The notes: a model not told the origin generated them from the letters alone. DNA of 64,000 nt from Prevotella sp. (GCA_017619375.1 JAFZSL010000045.1:124001-188000), one strand, 5' to 3'; numbered from the stretch's first letter, positions 32,870 to 44,065 are shown. Made by a program: numbers and translations.

Positions 32870-33074
32870 GCCTTTTGTGTTTGAGGTGATATATATAAGT
32901 CATATTATACATATAATTATAGTTGAAGTGATTGTCTTCTATCATATATGGATGATTTTTTAGCTGGTGGCTGAGAAACACACTTTTAGCAACCTATAGA
33001 TGCATTCGGATATCATTTTGTTGTTAAAATATCATAAATTGTAAAAATGCCACCTTTTTTTCGTCATTTTTGTA

Positions 33075-33082
33075 TACCTTTG
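33075..33082 (+). promoter_or_regulatory. -7 element before the LamG-type gene
   Basis: TACCTTTG, 45 bp before the ATG at 33128; no exact -33 TTTG. Confidence 0.5.
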
Positions 33083-33127
33083 GCAATTGCAATCACTACT
33101 ATCTATAAATCCGTTAAAACAAATTGT

Positions 33128-35056
33128 ATGAAGAAAGCTTTTACTCTGATTGCTTTGGCGATATGCGCCATAAGCGCCAATGCACAGGATGTCTATAATG
33201 CCATCGCTGATGGCAAGTTGGCTCCTGAGTTCGCTGCTGTCTCCGGTGAGAATGGAGGAGCGGCCAACAACACCGTAGATGGCAAGTCCATCGTTGTCAT
33301 AAACGCTGGAAAAGCCACCGTCACCGGCGTGGGTGGTACGACTCCTGCCAACGACCCTGACATAGGAGGTGCAGCTCAACAAATCACCATCGGAGCACCA
33401 GTGGAGGGAATGGAGAACACCTATTACATCCAATCCGTGAATGCTTGGAACGATGTCAGTTGGGGGATGAAAAACCAAGGCGACATCGATTTCTGGTATG
33501 TCACCGGCACTGGAAATCCCTACGTGGAGATGTATGCCGTACAGAATTCCAAGGACGGCGAACTCATCGAGGGCAGTTACAAGGCCGAATATGTTTATTA
33601 TGAACCAGACGGATCGAAGGGGATGCCCATCACCGGTCTGTATTACAAGTTCACCGCCACCGAGAAGGGTGCCTTCAAGGTGAAGGTATGGGCCAACAAG
33701 GGTAACCGCAAAACCTTCGTCGTCAATGCCAAGGATATGAAGGCACAGCCTCTCTATGCTTCCGGTTACATCAACGGCGTCAACGATGCCGATGGCAAGA
33801 AGAAATTGCTTACCGTGGAGCAGGTGGATTCCGTGCACCATGTCTACATCTATGATGCTTACGACAAGATGGTCAAGGCCAACGAGGAGAACCCTGGCAC
33901 CTACACCGAGGAAGAACTGGCTGCCAAGAAGGCCGAGTGCGACGCCATGGCCATTGAGCGCCAATATGTCATTGGAAACGGTAATCAGAATTTCTGGGGA
34001 TGGCTGACCTTCGACATTGAGGCCGGCGAGGAGTATTGGGTGTTCCAACATAGTTCTCAAATCGGATTCGGCGGATTCGAATTCCATGAGGGAAAGACTG
34101 CCGAGGAACTCATTTCCGGTATTGAGGCTGCATACGTCTACACCACCAACTTCTCCACCTATGAGGACGACGTGACTGGCGAGCGCGTGACATGGAAGGG
34201 TGAGAAAGCTGTGGGTGACGGACAGTTTGTCTGCACCGAGGAAGAAGGCGCTGTCTTTGGCGACTACTACCAGAACGTGATGGGGAATGCCCCCCGTCAG
34301 AACTATTGCCTCCTCCCCGAGGACGTGCTGGCACACTCGCAGAAGACCCATGAGTTGACCATCGCTTTCTGGGTGAGCGCAGAGGGTTTCACTCCGGAGC
34401 AATACACCTATGCACCGCTCTTCACCGCCTACGCACAGAAGAACTCCCCCAACACTTGGCCCATGCTCGCCCTGCAAAGTCGCGGACCGATACAAGTCAA
34501 CTGCTCCGGATGGTGTGACTTTGTCGGCGCACAGGCCGTTGGCGGCAAGGTGAACATCTACAACAACAATGCTTGGGAAGCAGGAGATGCCGCCTACAAC
34601 TATGTGGGCAACTGGCTGGAAGACCAGAAGTGGCACTACTACACTGCCGTCTTCACCGACACGAAAGCCTCCGTCTACATGGATGGCGAGGTGAAGAACG
34701 AGTGGAACGTGGACGGCGTGACAGAGGGGCAGATCATCAGCGGCCTCTTTGACCACGGCGAGGACCTGAAGTATGTTTGCCTCGGCGGCAACCAGGCATG
34801 GGATTGGAACGACCTTGACTCACCGTTCCGCTTCGCACGACTGATGATCAAGAACAGCAAGATGACTGCTGGCGAGATCAAGGCACAGATGAATGCTGAC
34901 TTCCCCGGATGGGAGGACTATCTTGTTGGCGTGGAAGCCGTGAAGGTCTTCAGTACCCCGTCCAACGGCGCCATCTACAACCTTGCAGGTCAGCGCGTGA
35001 ACGACTCCTACAAGGGCATCGTCATCAAGGACGGAAAGAAGATGCTTAATCGATAG
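33128..35056 (+). CDS. Secreted LamG-type (concanavalin A-like) protein with Prevotella tail
   Basis: 642 residues. The signal peptide (LIALAICAISANAQ) starts at the ATG at 33128. The middle contains two beta-rich parts, and from about residue 340 a LamG/concanavalin-like sandwich (THELTIAFWVSAEGF, WHYYTAVFTDTKASVYMDGE). The end, GAIYNLAGQRVNDSYKGIVI then KDGKKML, is the short C-terminal element common on secreted Prevotella proteins. It may bind polysaccharide or glycans at the surface; no catalytic residues can be assigned. It is followed by a bidirectional terminator. Confidence 0.78.
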   Translation: MKKAFTLIALAICAISANAQDVYNAIADGKLAPEFAAVSGENGGAANNTVDGKSIVVINAGKATVTGVGGTTPANDPDIGGAAQQITIGAPVEGMENTYYIQSVNAWNDVSWGMKNQGDIDFWYVTGTGNPYVEMYAVQNSKDGELIEGSYKAEYVYYEPDGSKGMPITGLYYKFTATEKGAFKVKVWANKGNRKTFVVNAKDMKAQPLYASGYINGVNDADGKKKLLTVEQVDSVHHVYIYDAYDKMVKANEENPGTYTEEELAAKKAECDAMAIERQYVIGNGNQNFWGWLTFDIEAGEEYWVFQHSSQIGFGGFEFHEGKTAEELISGIEAAYVYTTNFSTYEDDVTGERVTWKGEKAVGDGQFVCTEEEGAVFGDYYQNVMGNAPRQNYCLLPEDVLAHSQKTHELTIAFWVSAEGFTPEQYTYAPLFTAYAQKNSPNTWPMLALQSRGPIQVNCSGWCDFVGAQAVGGKVNIYNNNAWEAGDAAYNYVGNWLEDQKWHYYTAVFTDTKASVYMDGEVKNEWNVDGVTEGQIISGLFDHGEDLKYVCLGGNQAWDWNDLDSPFRFARLMIKNSKMTAGEIKAQMNADFPGWEDYLVGVEAVKVFSTPSNGAIYNLAGQRVNDSYKGIVIKDGKKMLNR

Positions 35057-35069
35057 GATTTCAGAATCT

Positions 35070-35104
35070 ATAAAAAAGGGCTGGCCAATCGCCAGCCTTT
35101 TTTA
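35070..35104. terminator. Bidirectional terminator
   Basis: GCTGGC and GCCAGC with a 5-base loop, flanked by A6 and T6 runs, between the convergent LamG and glutamine synthetase genes. Confidence 0.9.
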
Positions 35105-35128
35105 TAGTTATTGTCCCCATGGTTTCTA

Positions 35129-36634
35129 CTATCCACAGTGGAAATAGGTGTGGACAAGGCGAAGGATGGCGTCCTTGTCCTGGCCTATCTCGGCACGGAG
35201 GTTGCCGTCGTTGTAGGAGCGCAGTTGTGAGATGATGCTGTCGATCATCGCGGGGCTGAATACGCCGTCGCGCTCATAATAGGTCCGCTGCTGCTCCAAG
35301 CAGTCGGCGGAGGCCACACAACTGTCGGGCAGTTGGGCGAGTTGTGCGAGGCGCTCTTTGTTTGACTCGTCGTGGATGTTCACATTGACATAGGTGCGCT
35401 CCGCCATCTTTAGTGCGTCAGGCATCTCGAAGCCGCAGCGGCATGCCACGCAAAGGCCGGCGATGAGTTGGTAGAGGTCGGCAGACCCGTCGGGGGAGCG
35501 CATCTCCACCGTCTGCTTCATCGTCGTGTCCACATCGCAGGAAGGCTGCTTGGGATTGGCTGCATGGCACAAGTCCACGCCGGAGTTCCATCCCAGGGGG
35601 ACACGCACCAAAACCGAACGGTTTCGGTCGCCCCAGCATACGTTGGTGGGGGCTTCCTGGTGGGGGACAAGTCGGAAATACGACATCGGGTTCTTGTTGC
35701 CGAAGGCGGTGATGCTTGGAGCAAGGAGCATCATTCCTGCAATCATATGGCGGGCGGCGTCGCTAAGTTGACCGTCCTCCACCATGCAGTTCCGGCCGTC
35801 GCGCATCATACGCATGTGGATGTGCAAGCCCGACCCCGCCTTCCCCGCCGTGATCTTCGGGGCGAAGGTGACATCCAGTCCCATGCGGTAGGCGAGGTTG
35901 CGGATAACCCATTTTGCCAGCATCAGTTGGTCGGCGGCCTGTTCTGCCTTGACGGGAAGGAACTCTATCTCGTTCTGTTCATAGACCTTTCTGTCGAGGA
36001 CGAAGTTGCCCACCTCGGAATGTCCGTATTTGATTTGTCCTCCCGTCTGGGCGATGTAGAGCATGCATTTTGCACGGAACTCATTAGCCTTGGCGTAGGG
36101 CGCCGATTCATGATAGCCGTGTTGGTCTATGGCGGGGAAACGGCCGTTGTCGTCGAAGATGACATAGTATTCCAGTTCACCCATCGCATGAAACTCCATT
36201 CCCGTCACTCGAGTGAAGGCGCGGCAGGCCTTCGCCAACGTCTGTTCTGGGGCACTCTCAAGTAGGGCGCCTTCCTTGTCGAAGAATGAACACAACATAC
36301 ACAGGGTGGGAATCTCGGCGAAGGGGTCCACGAAGGCTGTGGCATACCGAGGTATGACGTAGAGGTCGCTGCTCCCTGCTTCTACAAAGGAGAAGAGGCT
36401 GCTGCCATCCACTCGTTCGCCGCAGGTGAGTATGGTGTCAAGGTATGCAGCATCATTGATGACGAAGTTAAGGGTCTTGAGTTTACCATCGCCTCCCGGG
36501 TACATGAAGTTGACCATCTGGATGTCGTTTTCAGAAATGAAACGCATGATGTCGTCCTTGTTTAGTTCTTCTGCCGGTTTTTGCAGGAATGCCACCACGC
36601 GGTTGGCATTCATTTTCAAATTCATATTTTCCAT
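35129..36634 (-). CDS. glnA: Glutamine synthetase
   Basis: 501 residues from the ATG at 36634. Typical elements: VNFMYPGGDGKLKTLNFVI in the beta-grasp part, MGELEYYVIFDD with metal-binding glutamates, KAGSGLHIHMRM (the ammonium/ATP-site His), then NPMSYFRLVP, and NRSVLVRVPLGW with the substrate arginines. It makes glutamine from glutamate, ammonia and ATP. It is an isolated gene with a promoter at 36667-36696. The length is between the classic 440-470 type I enzyme and the 700-residue type III. Confidence 0.92.
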   Translation of the reverse strand: MENMNLKMNANRVVAFLQKPAEELNKDDIMRFISENDIQMVNFMYPGGDGKLKTLNFVINDAAYLDTILTCGERVDGSSLFSFVEAGSSDLYVIPRYATAFVDPFAEIPTLCMLCSFFDKEGALLESAPEQTLAKACRAFTRVTGMEFHAMGELEYYVIFDDNGRFPAIDQHGYHESAPYAKANEFRAKCMLYIAQTGGQIKYGHSEVGNFVLDRKVYEQNEIEFLPVKAEQAADQLMLAKWVIRNLAYRMGLDVTFAPKITAGKAGSGLHIHMRMMRDGRNCMVEDGQLSDAARHMIAGMMLLAPSITAFGNKNPMSYFRLVPHQEAPTNVCWGDRNRSVLVRVPLGWNSGVDLCHAANPKQPSCDVDTTMKQTVEMRSPDGSADLYQLIAGLCVACRCGFEMPDALKMAERTYVNVNIHDESNKERLAQLAQLPDSCVASADCLEQQRTYYERDGVFSPAMIDSIISQLRSYNDGNLRAEIGQDKDAILRLVHTYFHCG

Positions 36635-36666
36635 AGTTAATCTTATCAGATTGTTTGAAGTTTCGG

Positions 36667-36696
36667 CAAAGATAGTAAAAAAAGCAAATAACCAAA
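36667..36696 (-). promoter_or_regulatory. Promoter of glnA
   Basis: Minus strand: TTTG (36696-36693), 18 bp, TATCTTTG (36674-36667). Confidence 0.65.
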
Positions 36697-36891
36697 TAAA
36701 AATACTCTTATTTTTCAATCCTGTACCTTCCGATTATCCCTCCGATTATTCCGCACCCTCCGATTATTCCGACACTCAGATTCCTCTGATTTTGCATTGT
36801 CTTCACATTCTCTACTTGTTCAGTTCCTCCCTTGTAGTATGAATATCTCAAAAAAATGACAACAAAAGAATGAGAAGTAATTTTTTTTTCT

Positions 36892-36899
36892 TAAATTTG
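36892..36899 (+). promoter_or_regulatory. Possible -7 element of the GH3 operon
   Basis: TAAATTTG, 179 bp before the GH3 start codon, implying a long leader. Confidence 0.4.
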
Positions 36900-37077
36900 T
36901 GGCATTCAACCAAAATCCTATATGATGAAAACATGGTGATTATGTTTCTCGTATGGTCGGTTCATCCGTGAGATGACGCCTTGGTATATGAAAAAGGATG
37001 ACCGACTCATCTGACGCGATTGGTGCTTATGCCATTTAGATGATATCCCTTTGTTATTTAAAAATACCTTTAAGAAA

Positions 37078-39432
37078 ATGAAAAAAATCATTCCTCTCAC
37101 CATGATGGTCGTCCTCATTGCAGGATGCACCACGACAGAGACACCACAGAACACCATCAACCAAGAAGATACGATGGCGCGATTGTCCCTCGAAGACAAG
37201 GCCCATTTTGTCATCGGGTCAGGAATGGAGGGCTTCTCTGGCGACGATGCCGTCATCGGCACTACACGAAATCTTGTGCCTGGCGCAGCAGGCACCACCT
37301 ATCCTCTCGACAGTCTGGGCATTCCCGCCATAGTGCTTGCCGATGGGCCTGCAGGACTTCGCATTGATGCCACCCGCGAGGGCGACAAGGGCACCTACTA
37401 TTGTACGCATTTCCCCATAGGAACGCTGCTCGCTTCGACGTGGAACACCCAACTTGTCGAGGAGGTGGGCGAGGCCATCGGTGAGGAGGTGAAGGAATAT
37501 GGTGCCGACGTGTTGCTGGCTCCAGCCTTGAACATCATGCGCAACCCGCTTTGTGGACGCAACTTCGAATACTACTCCGAGGACCCCGTGGTCGCTGGAA
37601 AAACCGCTGCCGCATATATCAAAGGTGTGCAGAAAAACAATGTGGGCACCAGCATCAAACACTTCGCAGCCAATAACCAAGAGACCAATCGTATGAACAA
37701 CGACGCACGCATCTCGCAGCGTGCGCTACGTGAGATTTACTTGAAGGGTTTTGAAATCGCCATCAAGGAAAGCAAGCCTTGGACGGTGATGACCTCATAC
37801 AATTACATCAATGGAACCTACAGTTCGGAGAGCAAGGAACTCGTGGAGACTATCCTCCGTGACGAATGGGGCTATGAAGGCACAGTGATGACCGACTGGT
37901 TCGGTGGTAAGGACGGCGCTCTCCAGATGTGGGCTGGCAACGACATGCTGCAACCAGGCAAGGCTGAACAGTATGACTCCATCGTGGCCGGCGTGAAGAG
38001 TGGGAAACTCGTCGAGGCCGACCTGGACAGAAATGTCAGACGCATCCTCAATCTCGTGGAGAAGAGTCCGCGCTACCAAGGATACAAGTATTCCAACAAA
38101 CCCGACTTGAAAGCCCATGCACAAGTGACACGCCAGTCGGCTGTCGAGGGTATGGTGCTGATGAAGAACGAGAAGGCGCTGCCCTTTGGAGAGAACATCA
38201 AGAAGGTGGCCCTTTATGGCAACACCTCCTACGACTTCATTGCCGGCGGCACTGGTTCGGGAAATGTGAACCATGCCTATGTGATATCCCTTCTCGAAGG
38301 TATGAAGAATGGCGGTTATGCCGTGAATGATCAATTGAAAGGCAATTATGAGGCTTATCTTGCCGATTGCAAAGCAAAGGCGGAGGCGGCTATGGCAGAG
38401 GCTGCAAAGAGAGACTCCACTGCTGCCATGTTGATGCGTTTCATGCCACAGCCGCTGCCCGAAGAGAAACTCTTCAACCCAGAGGAGTTGGCAGCACAGG
38501 CCGGTGAGGCTGATGTCGCCGTCATCACTTTCGGCCGATTGTCGGGAGAATTCCTCGACCGGAAGGCGTCCGACTTCAATCTCAGTGCGTCGGAACGTAA
38601 ACTTTTGGAACAAGTTTGTGAGGCATACCACAAGTTAGGCAAGAAGGTGGTGGTGCTGCTGAACATCGGAGGCGTCATCGAGACTGCTTCATGGAAAGAT
38701 TTGCCCGATGCCATCCTCTGTGCTTGGCAGGCGGGCCAGGAGGGTGGAAACAGCGTGGTCGACGTACTCTGCGGAAAGCAGTCGCCTTCGGGCAAGTTCA
38801 CCATGACATGGCCGGTGAAGTTCACCGATGTCCATTCTTCCAAGAACTTCCCCATCGACCAGGATCCTCGTATCGACATGTTGAACCAAGGCCAAAAAGG
38901 CAATGTGAGAAATGTGGACTATACTGAATATGAGGAAGACATTTATGTGGGCTACCGCTATTTCGACTCATTCGACATCCCCGTGAGTTATCCTTTCGGC
39001 TTTGGGCTCAGTTATGCCACCTTCGACTACGACCAGGCGAAGATTGCAGAGAAAGACGGAGAATATGAGGTAACTGTCAACGTGAAGAATAGTGGTGAAC
39101 ACGAGGGTAAGGAAGTGGTGCAGCTATATGTCTCCGCCCCTGACAACAAGGCTGCCAACAAGCCCGCCAAGGAACTGAAAGCATTTGCCAAGACCAAACT
39201 GTTGAAGCCTGGTGAGAGCGAAACCGTCACTCTGAAGGTGAAAACCGAAGACCTCGCCTCTTTTGACGAGGAGGCCTCAGCGTGGGTGGTCGCCGCTGGC
39301 GAATATCAATTCCTTGTAGGAGCATCCTCGCAAGACATTAGGTCAACACTCAGTGCCTCGGTCAAGGCTCAGTCGCAGAAAGCCAACAACGTATTGAAGC
39401 CGGAAAAGAAGATGAACCTGCTGAAAAGATAG
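37078..39432 (+). CDS. GH3 beta-glucosidase/beta-xylosidase lipoprotein
   Basis: 784 residues. The N-terminus MKKIIPLTMMVVLIAGC is a lipobox signal, so it is anchored to a membrane facing out. The GH3 barrel has ADGPAGLRID, GTSIKHFAANNQETNR and EGTVMTDWFGG, whose Asp (near residue 272) is the nucleophile. The second domain (KVALYGNTSYDFIAGGTGSG, AVITFGRLSGEFLDR) and the C-terminal fibronectin-III-like domain (VNVKNSGEHEGKEVVQLYV) complete the standard three-domain form. It likely removes terminal glucose or xylose from oligosaccharides. A CE1 esterase follows 33 bp downstream, so the two form an operon. Confidence 0.94.
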   Translation: MKKIIPLTMMVVLIAGCTTTETPQNTINQEDTMARLSLEDKAHFVIGSGMEGFSGDDAVIGTTRNLVPGAAGTTYPLDSLGIPAIVLADGPAGLRIDATREGDKGTYYCTHFPIGTLLASTWNTQLVEEVGEAIGEEVKEYGADVLLAPALNIMRNPLCGRNFEYYSEDPVVAGKTAAAYIKGVQKNNVGTSIKHFAANNQETNRMNNDARISQRALREIYLKGFEIAIKESKPWTVMTSYNYINGTYSSESKELVETILRDEWGYEGTVMTDWFGGKDGALQMWAGNDMLQPGKAEQYDSIVAGVKSGKLVEADLDRNVRRILNLVEKSPRYQGYKYSNKPDLKAHAQVTRQSAVEGMVLMKNEKALPFGENIKKVALYGNTSYDFIAGGTGSGNVNHAYVISLLEGMKNGGYAVNDQLKGNYEAYLADCKAKAEAAMAEAAKRDSTAAMLMRFMPQPLPEEKLFNPEELAAQAGEADVAVITFGRLSGEFLDRKASDFNLSASERKLLEQVCEAYHKLGKKVVVLLNIGGVIETASWKDLPDAILCAWQAGQEGGNSVVDVLCGKQSPSGKFTMTWPVKFTDVHSSKNFPIDQDPRIDMLNQGQKGNVRNVDYTEYEEDIYVGYRYFDSFDIPVSYPFGFGLSYATFDYDQAKIAEKDGEYEVTVNVKNSGEHEGKEVVQLYVSAPDNKAANKPAKELKAFAKTKLLKPGESETVTLKVKTEDLASFDEEASAWVVAAGEYQFLVGASSQDIRSTLSASVKAQSQKANNVLKPEKKMNLLKR

Positions 39433-40710
<1,278 letters not shown>

Positions 40711-40715
40711 TTGAA

Positions 40716-40733
40716 TCCACTTTAATAAGTGGA
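40716..40733. repeat. Small perfect hairpin after the CE1 gene
   Basis: CCACTT and AAGTGG around TAAT; a minor 3'-end hairpin. Confidence 0.4.
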
Positions 40734-40749
40734 AAGTGCGCAAAAGTAC

Positions 40750-40803
40750 GGTGTGCATCTCCCTAACCTTGATTCGGGACGGGGTGATGCACACCACCTT
40801 TTT
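40750..40803 (+). terminator. Terminator of the GH3-CE1 operon
   Basis: GGTGTGCATC pairs with GATGCACACC, with an inner TCCC/GGGA pairing, and TTTTT follows. Confidence 0.75.
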
Positions 40804-40846
40804 GCTCCTAATTAATTATGATTTTTGTGAGAAAAAACGATTCGTA

Positions 40847-40878
40847 TTTGTGGTTGTGTGTAAAAAAATATATCTTTG
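40847..40878 (+). promoter_or_regulatory. Complete promoter of the TonB receptor gene
   Basis: TTTG (40847-40850), 20 bp, TATCTTTG (40871-40878). Confidence 0.8.
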
Positions 40879-40926
40879 TGCTTTAATTGATTATTTCATC
40901 GGCATTCATCTAAGAACAAAATATAA

Positions 40927-42825
40927 ATGAAAAAGAATTTCTTAATGCTCTTTTCCTTTGTGGTGGGGTGCACGAATATGCAAGCACAGACGGATTCGTT
41001 GATATTTAGCACCACCCATGAGATACGCGAGGTGGTGGTGACAGGAACACGCAATGCCACCGACGTGAGACACCTTCCGATGACGGTGACAGTCATCTCA
41101 AGGGATAAGTTGACGGAGCAAAATCAGGTGAACGTGCTGCCGACAGTGATGCAGCAGGTGCCGGGACTCTTTGTCACCGGCCGTTCGATGATGGGCTATG
41201 GCGTCTCCACAGGGGCTGCTGGAGGCATCAATATGAGAGGAATCACCGGCGGGTCGGGACAGTTGCTCGTCCTTATCGACGGTCATCCGCAATACCAAGG
41301 GGTCTATGGTCATCCCATCAGCGACAGTTACCAGACGTTGATGGCCGACAGGGTGGAGGTGCTTAGAGGCCCCGCCTCAGTGCTCTATGGCTCCAATGCC
41401 ATGGGTGGCGTGATGAACATCGTGACGCGGGCGATGCACCACGACGGCGTGAAGACCAACCTCAATGTCGGTGCCGGCAGTTATGGCACGGTTCAGGCAG
41501 AGGCCTCCAACCAAGTGAGGAGTGGGAAACTCTCCACCACGGTGGCTGCACAGTATGCTCGCACCGACAACCACCGGCCGCGTATGGGCTTCGAGCAGTA
41601 CGGGGGATATTTCAAGGTGGGCTATGATTTCTCCGCCCATTGGAAAGCCTATTTTGATGCCAATGTGACACACTTCAACGCCAGTTATCCGGGAACCACC
41701 TCCAAACCGATGTTCGAAGCCAACCAGTGGATCACCCGTGGGGTGGTGTCGGCGGCATTGGAGAACCATTATGATAACACAAGCGGAGCCATCAGCGTAT
41801 ATTCCAATTTTGGAAGACACAAGATTGATGACGGCACCACCGACCCCGCGAGCCCCACGGTACGATATTTCAGGTCGCAGGATGCACTCACCGGTGTCTC
41901 CTGGTACCAGAGCGCCCGACTCTTTGAGGGCAACAGGCTCACGGTGGGTGTCGATTACCAGCACATCTATGGCAAGGCGTTCTATACCTCGAAAGCGACG
42001 GGGGAGGTGCTCGACACGCCCAACAAGCAAAGTGGCAGGTCCAACCGTGACGAAGTGGCGGGATATGTCGACTTCAGACAGGACTTGTTGCAATGGCTGA
42101 CCATCGATGCCGGCTTGCGCGTAGACCATCACAACATCACCGGAACGGAACTGATTCCACAAGCCGGTATCGTCTTACGACCCATGGCGACAGGAGAAAT
42201 CAAGGCGATGGCGAGCAAGGGTTTCAGAAACCCCACGATGCGTGAGATGTTTCTCTATCCACCATCGAACACTGACTTGGAACCGGAGCGGTTGTGGAAC
42301 TACGAACTCTCCTGGAGACATAGCCCCGAATTGTCTTCTGGATACTTCGAATATGGCTTGAACCTTTTCTACATCAAAGGCGACAATATGATTCAGACCA
42401 TGCCCGTGGATGGCAAACCCAGGAACGTGAACACGGGAGAGATAGAGAATCATGGATTGGAACTGGAAGCAACTTGGCATTACGACAACCATTGGAGTTT
42501 CAACTCCAACCACTCCTTCCTGCATATGGAGAACAAGGTGTTGGCGGCACCTGAATACAAGGGATACATCGGAGCCAACTACCGTTGTGGGCGTTGGATG
42601 GCGAATGTGGGGATGCAGTACATCGATGGACTCTATACTTCTGTGGGGGAAGAGGAAACCAAGGAGAATTTCAGTCTGCTTAGTGCTGCTGTCACTTTCA
42701 AAGCCACTAATGCAGTAAGACTATGGGTCAGAGGTGAAAACCTGCTGGCGGAGAAATATGAAATAAACCTTGGATATCCCATGCCACGCGCCACATTTAT
42801 GGCTGGTGTCAATGTCGAGTTCTGA
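40927..42825 (+). CDS. TonB-dependent outer-membrane receptor
   Basis: 632 residues with a signal peptide (VVGCTNMQAQ). HEIREVVVTGTRNATDVRHL is a TonB-box-like and plug start, LVLIDGHPQYQGVYG and VEVLRGPASVLYGSNAMGGV are the classic plug motifs, and the remainder is a 22-strand barrel ending in a strand-forming FMAGVNVEF. No N-terminal carboxypeptidase-like domain is present, so this is not SusC-like but of the BtuB/siderophore type. The ligand (metal complex, cobalamin or other) cannot be read from the sequence, and no riboswitch is visible upstream. Confidence 0.9.
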   Translation: MKKNFLMLFSFVVGCTNMQAQTDSLIFSTTHEIREVVVTGTRNATDVRHLPMTVTVISRDKLTEQNQVNVLPTVMQQVPGLFVTGRSMMGYGVSTGAAGGINMRGITGGSGQLLVLIDGHPQYQGVYGHPISDSYQTLMADRVEVLRGPASVLYGSNAMGGVMNIVTRAMHHDGVKTNLNVGAGSYGTVQAEASNQVRSGKLSTTVAAQYARTDNHRPRMGFEQYGGYFKVGYDFSAHWKAYFDANVTHFNASYPGTTSKPMFEANQWITRGVVSAALENHYDNTSGAISVYSNFGRHKIDDGTTDPASPTVRYFRSQDALTGVSWYQSARLFEGNRLTVGVDYQHIYGKAFYTSKATGEVLDTPNKQSGRSNRDEVAGYVDFRQDLLQWLTIDAGLRVDHHNITGTELIPQAGIVLRPMATGEIKAMASKGFRNPTMREMFLYPPSNTDLEPERLWNYELSWRHSPELSSGYFEYGLNLFYIKGDNMIQTMPVDGKPRNVNTGEIENHGLELEATWHYDNHWSFNSNHSFLHMENKVLAAPEYKGYIGANYRCGRWMANVGMQYIDGLYTSVGEEETKENFSLLSAAVTFKATNAVRLWVRGENLLAEKYEINLGYPMPRATFMAGVNVEF

Positions 42826-42864
42826 CTTTTTTAGAATTTGACGAAGTTTTCCACATGCATATAA

Positions 42865-42902
42865 GAACAAACACGCGCTCAGTTGCCGAGCGCGTGTTCG
42901 TT
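42865..42902. terminator. Hairpin between convergent genes
   Basis: A 15-base arm at 42866-42880 pairs with 42888-42902 with one mismatch. It lies between the TonB receptor and adenosine deaminase stops; T-richness is modest. Confidence 0.65.
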
Positions 42903-42925
42903 AATTCGATAAACTCTTTTTCCTC

Positions 42926-43990
42926 CTATATTTTTATTCTTTTCTCTGCTTTCCTGCGCAGTTCCTCCTTTTCCTCTTCAGAGATGAAGCTATGGCTGAT
43001 GGCAGACTCCACGATGGCCTCCGCCCCGGCGCTGGTGAGGATGCCCGCGTCAAAGAGTTTTTGGAATTCCTTGCGAAGGGTGGTGTTCGACACCGTCATA
43101 TTGTCGGTGGCAATATTGATGCTCACGCCAGAATTGAGGAAAGAGGGAAGGGGATAGTCCTTTATCAATGTGACGCCTTTCAGTGCCCGCGTCTGCAGGT
43201 TGCTCGTTGGGCATAGGGTGAGGCACACGTTCTTGGTTTTCAGCAATGCTTTCATTTCCTCGTTGTCATGGCTGCGCACCCCGTGGCCGATGCGCCGTGT
43301 GCCGAAGTCGATGGCATGGCGCATGCTTTCCACATCGGCCGCCTCACCGGAATGGATGGTGAAGGGGATTCCGATGGCATGGGCGTGCTCGAAAAGGTCT
43401 CGGAAATCCTCTGTAGGATACAATGCTTCGGCGCCGGCGAGGTCGATGCCGCAAACCCCGTCGCCAAGGTATTTTTCGCCCAGACGCACTGTTTCCATAT
43501 TTTCTGCCTCGTTGCCTTTACCACGCATACAGCTGAGTATCAGGTTGGCTTTGAAACCGTTGATGCAACCGGCCAAGCCACGTCTGAGGCCGTCGATGGC
43601 CGCTCTCACCACCTCTTCCTGGCTAAGGCCTTTTTCCTGATGCTGTTGTGGGGCGAAACGAATCTCTGCGTAAAGCAGTTGCATGGCATCGAGACGCCTC
43701 ACCAGACTCTCCACGCTAAAGGCGATGGTGGAGGGCATTTGCATCACAGAGAGGGGCAGGTCGAAGCATTTCAGGTAGCGGTTGAGGTCCTTGCAATCTT
43801 CAGGACAGGAGAGCAGTTCATAGATTTCTCTTGTTGAGGAAGGTAAGTCCACTCCTTCTTCCTTGGCCATGTGCAAAACGTCTTCAGCCGAGAGAGAGCC
43901 GTCAAGGTGAAGGTGTAGTTCCACCAAGGCATATCGAGACGCGTCTGTCAATGGGGATGGCGTCGATGGATTGTCATAGGGTGTTTCCAT
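42926..43990 (-). CDS. add: Adenosine deaminase
   Basis: 354 residues. The metal-binding HxH lies at 26-28 (LHLHLDGSL), IHSGEAADV gives the catalytic region, IGHGVR the next His, and ATDNMTVS replaces the usual TDDP motif, with Asp retained and Asn at the second position. Adenosine deaminases convert adenosine to inosine in purine salvage; close relatives act on other purines or 6-amino-deoxyfutalosine, and the D-N change makes exact specificity open. It is a lone gene with a possible -7 element upstream. Confidence 0.85.
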   Translation of the reverse strand: METPYDNPSTPSPLTDASRYALVELHLHLDGSLSAEDVLHMAKEEGVDLPSSTREIYELLSCPEDCKDLNRYLKCFDLPLSVMQMPSTIAFSVESLVRRLDAMQLLYAEIRFAPQQHQEKGLSQEEVVRAAIDGLRRGLAGCINGFKANLILSCMRGKGNEAENMETVRLGEKYLGDGVCGIDLAGAEALYPTEDFRDLFEHAHAIGIPFTIHSGEAADVESMRHAIDFGTRRIGHGVRSHDNEEMKALLKTKNVCLTLCPTSNLQTRALKGVTLIKDYPLPSFLNSGVSINIATDNMTVSNTTLRKEFQKLFDAGILTSAGAEAIVESAISHSFISEEEKEELRRKAEKRIKI

Positions 43991-44057
43991 ATTTTGCGAT
44001 TATATAATGGTCAATGTGGTCGTTGATATTCTTTGCCATTCAAGGTATTTGACCTTG

Positions 44058-44065
44058 CAAAAATA
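44058..44065 (-). promoter_or_regulatory. -7 element of add
   Basis: Minus strand TATTTTTG, 68 bp before the start codon. Confidence 0.5.

Larger units (their letters stand above)
36635..37077. other. Intergenic region between divergent genes
   Basis: It holds the glnA promoter, three copies of TCCGATTAT (36729, 36741, 36759) and a plus-strand -7 element TAAATTTG (36892-36899) far upstream of the GH3 gene. The about 170-bp leader in front of GH3 shows no gene. Confidence 0.5.

Noticed and set aside
40927-42825. SusC-type nutrient receptor with a SusD partner
   Set aside because: No N-terminal carboxypeptidase-like domain, and no SusD-like gene is adjacent.
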